Position numbers and translations under genes: made by a program. Of a DNA stretch of 64,000 bases, positions 26,161 to 35,302 are shown one piece after another (position 1 is the stretch's first letter; each line of letters begins with the position of its first letter). Origin of the DNA: XYD12-FULL-36-8 sp964613805 (GTDB lineage Bacteria; Bacteroidota; Ignavibacteria; Ignavibacteriales; Ignavibacteriaceae). Below the pieces are notes generated by a model, which was not told the DNA's origin, ran no database searches, and saw only the letters and a list, made by a program, of their open reading frames with translations. The stretch covers positions 62,001 through 126,000 of the forward strand of contig CAZTJF010000006.1 in assembly GCA_964613805.1 (NCBI GenBank), written 5' to 3'.

Positions 26161-27477
26161 TTACTCATACCTTTTATACTCAATCACTCCCAAATAATAT
26201 TTAAGCTGCTCGCTTAAGGTTATGTAAGCAAATTGAGCATTGATATAATTTGTCTGTGCATTTGTGAATTCAGAATTTGCGACCAAAACATTTAGCAAAG
26301 TTCCTGCACCCAAAGAATATTTTTCAGATTCGATATTTAGATTTTCCTGTGCAGCCAATACATTCTTCTCACTAACCTTCAATCCCTTTTCAGCAGCTTG
26401 CAAATTCAAATATGTTTTTTGAATACTTTTTTTGATATCTCGTTCTAATTCTGTCAATTCTATTTTCCTATTTTCGGAGAGTACTTCAGCAAATTGCACC
26501 CGGTTCTCAACTGCAAATCCTGAAAAAATTGGAATGTTAAGTGATAAACCTACTGACAAGCTTCTATTATCAAACATTTTGTTAATTTGATCAGCACCTA
26601 CTCCATAATTAATTGTATTAGTCAATGAAGGAAGATGTCCTGACCTTGCAATAGTTATTCCATCATTTGCACTTTCAAGATTAAGTTGGGCACTTTTATA
26701 ATCCAATCTGTTTTCAAGGGCTTTTCCTACAAGTTCACTTAAATTGTTATAATCCAAATCAATATCTTTTTTAACTTCCTCTATTTCACCGGTGTGAAGT
26801 GTATCGGTGAAATTATAATTTTCGAGCACATCTAATCCAAGAAAGGAAAGCAATTCACTTTTACTGGTTTCGAGATTATTTTTTGTTCTTATCACTTCCA
26901 ATTCAGCATTACCTAACCTAACTTGCTGAGCATATACATCTGCGAGAGTAACGCTGCCAAGCCGATTTCTTTCTGTTATAGTTTCAAAATTTTTCTGGTT
27001 CCACTTCACATCATCCTCTTTAAACTTGAGTAACTGCATTGTGTTTATCACATCATAGTAAAGTGAAATAGTTTGAAAAACAATATCTTGTTTAAGGCGG
27101 TCAACATTATACTTAGCGGCTTCTAATTCATTTTTACTCTGAGATAAGTTTGCGAAGTTGGAAAGCCCGTCAAATAAAGTCCATGTAGAACCAACACCTG
27201 CACTATATCTTCTATCATAAGTTTTATTTGTTCCTGATCCTATTTTATTTTCATATTGTGTATAATTCCAACCCGCATTAGCACCAATTGTTGGTAAAAA
27301 GTTTCCAACCGCAGTTTTTACATTTGATTCAGAATTATTAAGCGAGTTAGTGGATTTTAATAGTGTAGTATTTCTATTCAGTGCTATTTTAATGGATTCA
27401 TTAAGACTTAGCTGCTTTTGTGCTGATAAGAAAATTGTGTTTGCAACTATTATCAGATATGAAAGAAAAATTCGCAT
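26161..27477 (-). CDS. TolC-family outer-membrane efflux channel
   Basis: 438-residue outer-membrane efflux protein. A signal peptide (FLSYLIIVANTIFLSA) is followed by two repeated OEP halves, each with a long helical hairpin. The first begins LSLNESIKIALNRNTTLLKS and the second begins near SELVGKALENRLDYKSAQLN. The NIPIFSG motif in the second half is typical of TolC proteins. It is the first gene of a five-gene efflux operon. The ATG follows a GGAG SD, and a 16-bp palindrome lies 40 bp upstream. Confidence 0.93.
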   Translation of the reverse strand: MRIFLSYLIIVANTIFLSAQKQLSLNESIKIALNRNTTLLKSTNSLNNSESNVKTAVGNFLPTIGANAGWNYTQYENKIGSGTNKTYDRRYSAGVGSTWTLFDGLSNFANLSQSKNELEAAKYNVDRLKQDIVFQTISLYYDVINTMQLLKFKEDDVKWNQKNFETITERNRLGSVTLADVYAQQVRLGNAELEVIRTKNNLETSKSELLSFLGLDVLENYNFTDTLHTGEIEEVKKDIDLDYNNLSELVGKALENRLDYKSAQLNLESANDGITIARSGHLPSLTNTINYGVGADQINKMFDNRSLSVGLSLNIPIFSGFAVENRVQFAEVLSENRKIELTELERDIKKSIQKTYLNLQAAEKGLKVSEKNVLAAQENLNIESEKYSLGAGTLLNVLVANSEFTNAQTNYINAQFAYITLSEQLKYYLGVIEYKRYE

Positions 27478-27516
27478 GTTAGCTCCAATTAGTTAAATAT
27501 TTTGTGAAATGATTAT

Positions 27517-27532
27517 CTAAGATAACTCTTAG
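27517..27532. promoter_or_regulatory. Candidate operator palindrome upstream of the efflux operon
   Basis: CTAAGA-TAAC-TCTTAG, a perfect 6-bp inverted repeat with a 4-base spacer, located 40 bp upstream of the tolC-like ATG. Its size and place suit a dimeric repressor, but no regulator gene is adjacent. Confidence 0.35.
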
Positions 27533-27679
27533 GTAAAACAATAATATTTTCAATAAAATTTCAATTCGAAAATAATTGTTTTAGCACTAACAAAGAGTTT
27601 TTAATTACAAACGGTAATATAATTATATGATTGGTAGTTCTGGTAAGTAAATACTAATTGGAAAATGATTATAAAACAG

Positions 27680-29107
27680 TCAAACTATGTGATCATCATT
27701 CTTTTCGTCTGAAAGATATTTATCCTTTATTTCAAGGAGATATTGTAAAGCTTCATCATGAGTATTGCCGATTTTGCCGTCAAGAATTGCCTCTTCAATT
27801 GCTTTCTTAATGTCACCGACTTTTTTCGAGGGCTTAAGATTACAGATGCTCATAATTTCTTCACCGCGAACCGGAGATTGAAATGCTCGTAGTTTATCTT
27901 TTTCTAAAACCTCAAAAACTTTTTTCATCACCCTTTCATAATTATCAAGATACTTTGAAACCCGATTGGAATCTTTACTTGTAATATCTGCTCTACAGAG
28001 AGTTATGAGATCACTTAAATCATCGCCTGCTTCTACAATTAATCTTCGAATCGCTGAATCCGTCACCTCATCCTTTGCAAGCGCTATCGGTCGGAGATGA
28101 AGGCGGACTAACTTCTCAACATAATCTAACTTGTGTAATGGCAACTTTAATCTTTTGAAAATTCCCTTCATCATTCGAGCACCAATTTCTTCGTGTCCAT
28201 GAAAAGTCCAGCCAATCTCCTCAACAAATTTTTTAGTTTGAGGTTTTGCAATATCATGAAGCAGAGCCACAAGCCGCAGCCAAACATTATCGCTTACTTT
28301 TGCAACGTTATCAACAACCATGCATGTATGAAGAAAAACGTCTTTGTGATGATAATCTTTCCGTTGATCAACTCCAGCTAAATTTGAAATTTCGGGAAAT
28401 ATTATTTCCATAACTCCAGTATAATGAAGAAGCTTTAATCCTATGGAAGGTTTTGGTGAAGCGATTATCTTCAAAAGTTCATCGGTTACTCTTTCCTGAG
28501 ATACGATTTTAAGTCGGTCTCTTGATTTATTTGCAGCATCTAAAATTGAATCGTGTACTTTAAAGTCTAATTGAGAAGCAAATCTAAATGCTCGCATAAT
28601 TCTTAGAGGATCATCATCAAAGGTAATAAGCGGATCAACAGGAGTTTTTATCAGTTTATTTTTAATATCGTTCAATCCATCATAATGATCTATCAGTTCT
28701 CCAAAATCATTTTCATTCAGAGAAATTGCAAGTGTATTAATCGTAAAATCTCGCCTGCCAATATCATCTTCAAATGAACCAATTGTGACATCCGGTTTTC
28801 TGCTGTTTTTATTGTACGATTCTTTTCTTGCACCTACAAATTCCAAACTGAAATCAGCATAATTAAAATGAGCTGTTCCGAAAGTTCTATAAACAATAAC
28901 AGATTTTATTCCCAACTCTTTAGCAAACTCATTTGCAAATTCAATTCCATCTCCAATCACTAAAAAGTCCATTTCATTGCTTTCTTTCTCAAGAATTAAA
29001 TCACGCACAAAACCGCCGACTAAAAAAACTTTGTTTTTCATTTTTTTAGCTGTCTGACTTGCAGAATTCAGCCATGGATACTTTAATATTTCGTTTTTAA
29101 AATTCAA
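27680..29107 (-). CDS. CCA-adding enzyme / poly(A) polymerase-type tRNA nucleotidyltransferase with HD domain
   Basis: 475-residue class II nucleotidyltransferase that completes or repairs tRNA 3' CCA ends. The active-site head FLVGGFVRDLILEK and the DFLVIGDG catalytic Asp pair occur within the first 60 residues. RRDFTINTLAI and the DPLRIMRAFRFASQLDF neck motif follow. An HD phosphohydrolase domain (LVALLHDIAKPQTK and HGHEEIGARMMKG) spans about residues 255-370. The nearby tRNA-Leu has no genomically encoded CCA, consistent with need for this enzyme. The start is a TTG without a strong SD, so the N-terminus may be a few residues off. Confidence 0.9.
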   Translation of the reverse strand: MNFKNEILKYPWLNSASQTAKKMKNKVFLVGGFVRDLILEKESNEMDFLVIGDGIEFANEFAKELGIKSVIVYRTFGTAHFNYADFSLEFVGARKESYNKNSRKPDVTIGSFEDDIGRRDFTINTLAISLNENDFGELIDHYDGLNDIKNKLIKTPVDPLITFDDDPLRIMRAFRFASQLDFKVHDSILDAANKSRDRLKIVSQERVTDELLKIIASPKPSIGLKLLHYTGVMEIIFPEISNLAGVDQRKDYHHKDVFLHTCMVVDNVAKVSDNVWLRLVALLHDIAKPQTKKFVEEIGWTFHGHEEIGARMMKGIFKRLKLPLHKLDYVEKLVRLHLRPIALAKDEVTDSAIRRLIVEAGDDLSDLITLCRADITSKDSNRVSKYLDNYERVMKKVFEVLEKDKLRAFQSPVRGEEIMSICNLKPSKKVGDIKKAIEEAILDGKIGNTHDEALQYLLEIKDKYLSDEKNDDHIV

Positions 29108-29163
29108 GTTTATGTAGGAAAGTTATTAGAGAAATCAAATTTATTTAACTAATCATTTATTTC

Positions 29164-29275
29164 GTCCCAATGGGACTCTTTGTTATTGATGAATTACCTT
29201 GTTCTAAAAATATTTTGTCCTTATTGGGACAAAAAGCTTGCATTTATTGTCATAACAATAATCCCGATAGGGATT
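29164..29275. repeat. Cluster of short hairpins
   Basis: Three separate stems occur in one 292-bp gap: GTCCCAATGGGAC (29164..29176), TTTTGTCC with GGGACAAAA (29213..29234), and AATCCCGATAGGGATT (29260..29275). A related GAGTCCCATAAGGGGC follows near 29310. They look like members of dispersed GGGAC/TCCC repeats. No coding frame was seen here. Confidence 0.6.
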
Positions 29276-29399
29276 AAATATTTGCAGCAGTATTTATGAC
29301 TCAAACAATTCAGAGTCCCATAAGGGGCAGAATAGGTGTCAATTTTCAAAGCAGAAAGAATAATTAGAAATATATTTTAACTTGCACAATTCTGATTAA

Positions 29400-31667
29400 C
29401 TACTGATAAACTAATGACGAAAGTATCTTTTCATGATTTTTATAAAGCCAATTCATTTTCTCAAAATTACTATTTAAAATTGGATTAAAGCTCACATCTT
29501 CCGAGTATCGAAGTGAAAGAGCAGCCAATTTTCTCGCACGTTCAAAGTCCATTTTTTCACACATGTACAAGGATAATTTATAAACAGCATAACAACTTTC
29601 ATAATCACTTACTCTCAGCACCTGTGTGAAATTAGATAAGAAATCATCGTATTCAATACCTGATGATTTTGCTAACGAAACAAGATAAGGAAAAGTTTTA
29701 TAGTTGTATCCTTTTTGATTGAGTGAATTAAGAATGCTATATTTTTCAATTCCCTCAGAAGAAAGGTATCTAATCAAAACTGTATCTGCTTGAACTAAAT
29801 CAGTCCTTAATGTTGTCAGCCCAAATAATGTTCTAGTGGGATTTCTTAAAATCAAACTTTTATAAATCGAATCTGCTTTCGATAATTGGTTATTCCGCGC
29901 TAATAAGTCAGCACGCAGGAACTCAATTTCATACTGATATGCAGTGTTCACAAACTTTTGCAAATTATCTCGAAGTAAAACAATTGCTTTTTCATTTTGC
30001 TTTGACTCAACATAACAATTTGCAAGTCCAATCAAAGGAGAATAATTATCACTTATAACCAACAATTCTTTAAATATTTTTTTTGCTTCCTCAATTCTTT
30101 TTTGGTCAAATAACATCCAAGCTTTATTAATTTTCTTTGCTACATAGCGAGGACAAACTTTATAAAATAGTGATTTGCGTCCGAAATAATATTTTGCGCG
30201 ATCTTTATCAGTTGTTGGTATCTGAAATTTATTTTTCAGGTACAGTTCATATTCACCTACAATCTCCGTCAATTCCTTATTATAATACTTTTGAAAATCC
30301 AAATCCGTGTACAAATTTTTATAACGATCTATTCCGTAATTATCAACTAAATATTTGATAAATGAACCCGCAATAATGTATCCTAGAGATGAGGGCTGCT
30401 TGAAGAAATTAAAAAATCCAAACAGTTGATTTACATCTATCTTAAATTCATTATTAAAAGCCAAAGCTGCCATGTAATCAAGATCGAATTCATCATAAAC
30501 AGGATCAGACGCCATTGCTATTCCTTCAATCAAAACGGGGTTAAAATTATCGGCAACCTTGAAAACTTTACTGCCAAACTCTCCAGCAAAACAATGGGCT
30601 ATTTCATGTTTCAATGTTTTATCATAATTGTCCACTGAAATGTATATCTCAGGAATCCAAGGCTTTGCAACATCAGCATTGGCCGTCCCGAATAATCTCT
30701 TTTTCTGTTCTATATTATTAAAAATTATGGAAACAATTTTATCCTTCGGTTTTTCGTTAAAATATTTCTCCAACTCAGCATAATAAAACTCGTGATGCAG
30801 AGCAATTACATTTATTAAAGTATCATTTAAAGAAGATGAATAATGAATTTCATAATGTTCAGATGATATCGTTTTATCCAATTCTGACTTTAGACTTGTA
30901 TGAGTTATTGAAAACCCCAGATCGGGAGATAAAATAATAAAAGCTAAAGGGATTACAATTGTGAATACCCATGCAATTCTCAAGGAATATCGAGATCGCA
31001 AGTTCAAAGCTCGAATGAATAAAAATATTATCGAGAGAAAAAATATGACGTTCAGAAATCTGTATACCATCAATTTCAAATCAACTTCAATTCCTTCATC
31101 ATAAATAGTTCCTGGGAAAAATCCAATAATGGGATTATAAAAATAAACTTGAGGATTGAAGTAAATCTCCAAAACCGGGATGAGAGCAATTACAAACAAT
31201 GATAAAAGAAACAATAACAAACCAAATCTTTTAGAAATACTAAAACTTAAAACTCCCAGTGCAATTCCAATTACCGGTGCAGGCATTGTTAAAAAAGTAT
31301 AAAATAATATTCCATCTCCTAACGGACAATTAATGGTTTGGAATAAGCTGATTAAAGAAATGAGAAATGGAATTATGATAAAAATAAATGAGACCTGGGC
31401 AAAGGTTTTATAAATCTTAGTTGTTGCTGAGCTATCGAAAACAACTTTCTGTAGATAAAAGAAAGAATATAATCCAGCTAAAAAAATGATTAATGCAGAG
31501 TTGAAAATTGAAAACTCATAGCTGAGATAATTTGTAAGGGGCAGATTTAATAATATTGCATTAAAAAAGATAAGAATGAAAAGATAGATTGTTAAATAAT
31601 TATAAGCTGAAAATATTCTCTTTAAGATACTAATACTCCTTCCCCTCCACCCTTTCAATGCTTGCAC
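29400..31667 (-). CDS. Membrane protein with gluzincin-type peptidase domain and TPRs
   Basis: 755-residue protein with an unusual layout. About seven to eight hydrophobic helices fill residues 20-250. A peptidase-MA-like domain then has HEIAH (354-358) and a downstream Glu381 in LIEGIA, matching the HExxH...E zinc pattern of gluzincins. A TPR-like region follows from about residue 510 (ARKIFKELLVISDNYSPLIG). The frame opens at a GTG (31667) that overlaps murA by 38 bp, and no ATG exists near the N-terminus. A strong purine-rich SD (GGGGAAGGAG) suggests a start close to 31634. The substrate is unknown; the peptidase domain should face the periplasm. Confidence 0.75.
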   Translation of the reverse strand: MQALKGWRGRSISILKRIFSAYNYLTIYLFILIFFNAILLNLPLTNYLSYEFSIFNSALIIFLAGLYSFFYLQKVVFDSSATTKIYKTFAQVSFIFIIIPFLISLISLFQTINCPLGDGILFYTFLTMPAPVIGIALGVLSFSISKRFGLLLFLLSLFVIALIPVLEIYFNPQVYFYNPIIGFFPGTIYDEGIEVDLKLMVYRFLNVIFFLSIIFLFIRALNLRSRYSLRIAWVFTIVIPLAFIILSPDLGFSITHTSLKSELDKTISSEHYEIHYSSSLNDTLINVIALHHEFYYAELEKYFNEKPKDKIVSIIFNNIEQKKRLFGTANADVAKPWIPEIYISVDNYDKTLKHEIAHCFAGEFGSKVFKVADNFNPVLIEGIAMASDPVYDEFDLDYMAALAFNNEFKIDVNQLFGFFNFFKQPSSLGYIIAGSFIKYLVDNYGIDRYKNLYTDLDFQKYYNKELTEIVGEYELYLKNKFQIPTTDKDRAKYYFGRKSLFYKVCPRYVAKKINKAWMLFDQKRIEEAKKIFKELLVISDNYSPLIGLANCYVESKQNEKAIVLLRDNLQKFVNTAYQYEIEFLRADLLARNNQLSKADSIYKSLILRNPTRTLFGLTTLRTDLVQADTVLIRYLSSEGIEKYSILNSLNQKGYNYKTFPYLVSLAKSSGIEYDDFLSNFTQVLRVSDYESCYAVYKLSLYMCEKMDFERARKLAALSLRYSEDVSFNPILNSNFEKMNWLYKNHEKILSSLVYQ

Positions 31668-32895
31668 CCAAGCTCATTAATTTTTTCTCAATCTGCTGAT
31701 ACCCACGATCCAAATGATAAACACGCAGCACTTCAGTTTTCCCTTCGGCAGCAAGACCAGCAAGAACTAAGCATGCACTTGCCCGCAAATCAGTTGACAT
31801 AACTTTTGCACCTTTTAATTTTGGTACACCTTTAATTACAGCACTGTTCTCCTTAACGACAATATCTGCTCCCAAACGAACTAACTCTGGAACGTGCATA
31901 AATCTGTCAAGATAAACAGTATCCGTAACTGTCGAAACTCCATTTGCCAATGACATGCAAGCTGTCCATTGTGCCTGCATATCAGTTGGAAATCCGGGGA
32001 AAGGAGCTGTGGAAACATTTGTCGGGTTGATTGTAATATTTTGTGCATCAACCTCAACTGAGTGATCATGTAGATTTATTTTACAACCGCTGTCTTCAAG
32101 TTTTAAAATAAGAGCATTAATAAACTTCGGATCAATTTTTTCAACTAAAACTCTGCCCTTTGTCATTGCTGCTGCAATTAAAATTGTACCGGCTTCAATT
32201 CTATCTGAAATTGTTTCTATCTCAGCGGCTTTTAATGAATCCACTCCCTCAATTGTTAAGGTTGAAGTATTAATGCCATCTACCTTAGCACCCATCTTAA
32301 TAAGAAACTCAGCAAGATTACCTATTTCAGGTTCCAAAGCAGCATTTGAAATAACAGTTGTTCCTTGAGCAAGTGCTGCAGCCATCATTAAATTTCCAGT
32401 GGCTCCAACCGATGAAACATCAAAATTAATTTTTGCTCCTTTTAGTTTTTTTGCTTTTGCAACAATGTAGCCCTCGGCAAGGTCAATATCGGCACCCATC
32501 TTTTTCAGTCCTTCAAGATGAAGATTAATTGGACGTGGACCCCAAGCACATCCGCCGGGTAAAGAAACTTTTGCAAAACCAAATCGAGTTAACAAAGGCC
32601 CAAGAACATAAACTGATGCACGCATTTTTTTTACATGTTCATAAGGGGCAACATAATTATTGATATTGGTGGTATCCAATTCCAAAACAGAATTTGAGAA
32701 TGTTGATTCAACGCCAAGATATTTTAGCAATTTTATCATTGTAAAGACATCATTTAATTCTGGTGTGTTATGTAAGGTTGATTTGCCATAAGCAAGCAGA
32801 GTTGCTGGCATAAGTGCGAGTGATGCATTTTTTGCACCGCTAACTGAGGTTTTACCCTCTAATTTTTTCTCCCCTGTGATAATAAATTTATCCAC
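31630..32895 (-). CDS. murA: UDP-N-acetylglucosamine 1-carboxyvinyltransferase
   Basis: First committed step of peptidoglycan synthesis: adds enolpyruvate from PEP to UDP-GlcNAc in the cytoplasm. The 421-residue length is normal. The N-terminal SGAKNASLALMPATLL and the active-site loop LPGGCAWGPRP with Cys116 (the fosfomycin target) are present. VSSVGATGNLMMAAAL and TDLRASACLVLAGLAAEG complete the family signature. The start is GTG at 32895. Its 3' end overlaps the membrane peptidase gene. Confidence 0.97.
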   Translation of the reverse strand: MDKFIITGEKKLEGKTSVSGAKNASLALMPATLLAYGKSTLHNTPELNDVFTMIKLLKYLGVESTFSNSVLELDTTNINNYVAPYEHVKKMRASVYVLGPLLTRFGFAKVSLPGGCAWGPRPINLHLEGLKKMGADIDLAEGYIVAKAKKLKGAKINFDVSSVGATGNLMMAAALAQGTTVISNAALEPEIGNLAEFLIKMGAKVDGINTSTLTIEGVDSLKAAEIETISDRIEAGTILIAAAMTKGRVLVEKIDPKFINALILKLEDSGCKINLHDHSVEVDAQNITINPTNVSTAPFPGFPTDMQAQWTACMSLANGVSTVTDTVYLDRFMHVPELVRLGADIVVKENSAVIKGVPKLKGAKVMSTDLRASACLVLAGLAAEGKTEVLRVYHLDRGYQQIEKKLMSLGASIERVEGKEY

Positions 32896-32990
32896 GTTAT
32901 TTTATTCTGATTTTGTTAAAGATACGTTTTTTCCTGAGAGAAAATTATAAATATGAAAAGGCAAAAACAATTTTAACTGCGGGCAGGAAA

Positions 32991-33713
32991 TTAACGAGCG
33001 GCAATAACAAAAGAGTAGTTATCCGGTGATCCACGTTTTTCTATTAAATTTTTTAGCTGTCGCGCAGATTCTTCAATATTTTCCACTTCCAATATTTCGC
33101 TTAGTTCTGTATCATTGGCAACACAAGTTACTCCATCAGTACAGATAAAAAATTTAAACTTTTCCCCAATTGGAATTACAATTTTACTTGTATCAACTTC
33201 AGGGATTTTATTATCACCAATGGCTTTAACAACCACATTTTTTCTCGGATGATTTTGCAGATCCTTAACTTTTATTTCTCCATCATCCATTAATTTTTGA
33301 ATTAGCGAATGGTCTTTTGTTAATTGCTTAAGTTTATTATTCTTGAAAATATAGATTCTCGAATCACCAATATGTCCCCAGACAGAATTAGTTCCATTAA
33401 GCAATATAACTTCGCAAGTTGTTGCCATTCCCTTAAAATGCAAGTTCCCGTTTGACTTTTCATAAACAAATCTATTTGCGCTTTCTATTGAGATTTTAAT
33501 TCTCTTAATCAGATCAACTTCGGATGAATTAATAAAAGCTTTATGAATTTTCTCAACGCTCGATTTTGATGCAAACTCACCAGATAATCCCCCACCCAAT
33601 CCGTCGCAAATAACGATAAGAAGTCCTAAATCGGTGGTAAAAATCCCAATAGAATCTTCATTCCTCTTTCTTTTTTGACCTTGTTCAGAAATCGAACAAT
33701 ATTGATAATTCAT
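32991..33713 (-). CDS. PP2C-family protein serine/threonine phosphatase
   Basis: 240-residue PPM/PP2C phosphatase. Metal-binding motifs are in order: RNEDSIGIF (Asp20 region), VICDGLGGGLSGE (DGxGG), VWGHIGDSRIYIF with LTKDHSL, and FFICTDGVTC. It lacks TM helices and sensor domains, like the stand-alone PrpC/Stp1 type that reverses Hanks-kinase phosphorylation. No kinase is adjacent. It is divergent from the tRNA-Leu gene. Confidence 0.9.
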   Translation of the reverse strand: MNYQYCSISEQGQKRKRNEDSIGIFTTDLGLLIVICDGLGGGLSGEFASKSSVEKIHKAFINSSEVDLIKRIKISIESANRFVYEKSNGNLHFKGMATTCEVILLNGTNSVWGHIGDSRIYIFKNNKLKQLTKDHSLIQKLMDDGEIKVKDLQNHPRKNVVVKAIGDNKIPEVDTSKIVIPIGEKFKFFICTDGVTCVANDTELSEILEVENIEESARQLKNLIEKRGSPDNYSFVIAAR

Positions 33714-33808
33714 TAGAAGTTTTATCTGTTGTACTGAAATTGAAACTCATTTATTCACTATTAAACACTAATTTCGTGCCAGAGACGTGAATAAACTTCC
33801 CGTTGATA

Positions 33809-33840
33809 TTTGCGATACAAAATCATCACATTTATATTTG
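33809..33840 (+). promoter_or_regulatory. Putative promoter of tRNA-Leu
   Basis: TTTG (33809..33812), 20 bases, TATATTTG (33833..33840): full matches to both boxes of TTTG-N19/20-TAnnTTTG. The predicted start near 33847 is about 20 bases before the mature tRNA 5' end. Confidence 0.6.
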
Positions 33841-33867
33841 TTTTCCAATTTTAACGGAAAAAGCAAA

Positions 33868-33949
33868 GCGAGAATGGCGGAATTGGCAGACGCGCTAGAC
33901 TTAGGATCTAGTACCGAAAGGTGTCGGGGTTCGAGTCCCCGTTCTCGCA
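33868..33949 (+). tRNA. tRNA-Leu (anticodon UAG)
   Basis: An 82-base class II tRNA. The acceptor stem GCGAGAA (33868..33874) pairs with TTCTCGC (33942..33948), with discriminator A at 33949. The D-arm carries GGCGGAATTGGCAGACGCG. The anticodon stem CTAGA/TCTAG encloses loop CTTAGGA with TAG at 33902..33904. The T-arm is GGGGTTCGAGTCCCC. A long variable arm is present. The 3' CCA is not encoded (CATT follows). Confidence 0.97.
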
Positions 33950-33986
33950 CATTTCATAAAACAGATTTACATACACAGAGGTAAAA

Positions 33987-35282
33987 TTGAAGTTTACGAT
34001 TAATGATTTAACTCAATCCGAAAAAGAAATTAACATTGAACTTGGTTATGAAGAAGTAAAAGATGAGATTGATACCGAGGTAAAGAAACAAGTTAAAAAA
34101 ATTCAAATACCGGGTTTTAGAAAAGGGAAAGTTCCACCGAATATCTTAAAAAGCAGATTCGGTGACGCTTTGGAATATGAAGCATCTGAAAAAGTGGCTA
34201 ACTTACAATTTTGGAAAGTTGCAAAAGAGAATGAACTTAAACCCATTGGCACTCCTGTCCTTACGGATATTCAATTCAATCCTGGGAAGGATTTAAGCTT
34301 CAAAGTAAAATTTGAAATGCTTCCAGTAATTGAACCCAAAAATTATACGGGTTTGGATATTAAAATTCCCGATTATAAAGTGACCGACCATGAAGTTGAA
34401 CATGAAATAGAGCACATTTTAAAAGAAAATAGTACAAATGAGGACACCGATGTAGTGGGTGAGAGTGAATTCTTTATTATTAAAGTTGAATTGCAGCGAG
34501 TAACTGAAAGTGGTGAACCCTTTGAGGGCAGCAAACCTGAAACTCTTGATATTGATCTTTCAAATCATCGCATTCAACAAGAGATACGAGATAATGCTAA
34601 AGGTAAAAAGATTGGTGAAAGTTTTAGTTTTTCATTTGTGAATGAAAAGGAAAAGCATGATGATTCAAAACCTGAAGAAAGTTCTACAGAAACTTTTTAT
34701 TACACTGCTTTAATCAAAGAAATTAAGAAAATAGTTCTTCCTGAACTAAACGAAGAATTAGTTAAAAAATTAACGAAGGATAAATTATCATCTCCAGAAA
34801 ATTATAAAGAAGATATTAGAAAGGACATAACCAATTATTACAACCAGAGAACTGAGGAATTCATCCATCGAAAATTAATGAGCTTGGTAGTAAGCAATAA
34901 TGATTTTACACCACCTGCTTCGTTGGTACAAAACGTTCTTGAAGAGCTTGTTAAACAAGAAGAAGAGAATGGGAAAAAATACGGACTTAAAAATTTGGAT
35001 AGAGATGTATTAAAAGAAAAACTATTACCTTCTGCAGAGTTTGAAGTAAAATGGTATTACTTGAAAAACTTAATTCAGAAAAAAGAAAATTTAGACTTTT
35101 CTGAAAGTGAGCTTAACGAACTCGCCTCTAAAGATGCTGAAAAAACAGGAATAGCAATTGATAAATTAATTAACTATTATAAATCACCCGGTGTTTCTGT
35201 AAAACTTGTTGATAAGAAGCTATTCGATTTTCTAAGAGAAAAAAATAACCTAATAAAAGTTGCACCTGAAAATCTATCATAA
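33987..35282 (+). CDS. tig: Trigger factor (ribosome-associated chaperone)
   Basis: Binds nascent chains at the ribosomal exit tunnel. Of 431 residues, the N-terminal ribosome-binding domain has the GFRKGKVPPNIL signature near residue 44. The central FKBP-like region (about 150-240) is divergent, with only faint similarity to the prolyl isomerase core, and a long helical C-terminal arm follows. The start is TTG with AGAGG at the right distance. It lies 38 bp after tRNA-Leu and 20 bp before clpP, the common tig-clpP arrangement. Confidence 0.95.
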   Translation: MKFTINDLTQSEKEINIELGYEEVKDEIDTEVKKQVKKIQIPGFRKGKVPPNILKSRFGDALEYEASEKVANLQFWKVAKENELKPIGTPVLTDIQFNPGKDLSFKVKFEMLPVIEPKNYTGLDIKIPDYKVTDHEVEHEIEHILKENSTNEDTDVVGESEFFIIKVELQRVTESGEPFEGSKPETLDIDLSNHRIQQEIRDNAKGKKIGESFSFSFVNEKEKHDDSKPEESSTETFYYTALIKEIKKIVLPELNEELVKKLTKDKLSSPENYKEDIRKDITNYYNQRTEEFIHRKLMSLVVSNNDFTPPASLVQNVLEELVKQEEENGKKYGLKNLDRDVLKEKLLPSAEFEVKWYYLKNLIQKKENLDFSESELNELASKDAEKTGIAIDKLINYYKSPGVSVKLVDKKLFDFLREKNNLIKVAPENLS

Positions 35283-35302
35283 AACTATAAGGATAATAAA
35301 TA

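Noticed and set aside
29164..29330. Possible CRISPR array because of repeated GGGAC/TCCC motifs
   Set aside because: Units differ in sequence and spacing and are short hairpins; no regular repeat-spacer pattern and no cas genes.
33768..33984. Open frames of about 60-65 codons on both strands across the tRNA
   Set aside because: They cover the tRNA-Leu gene and its promoter and have no independent support.
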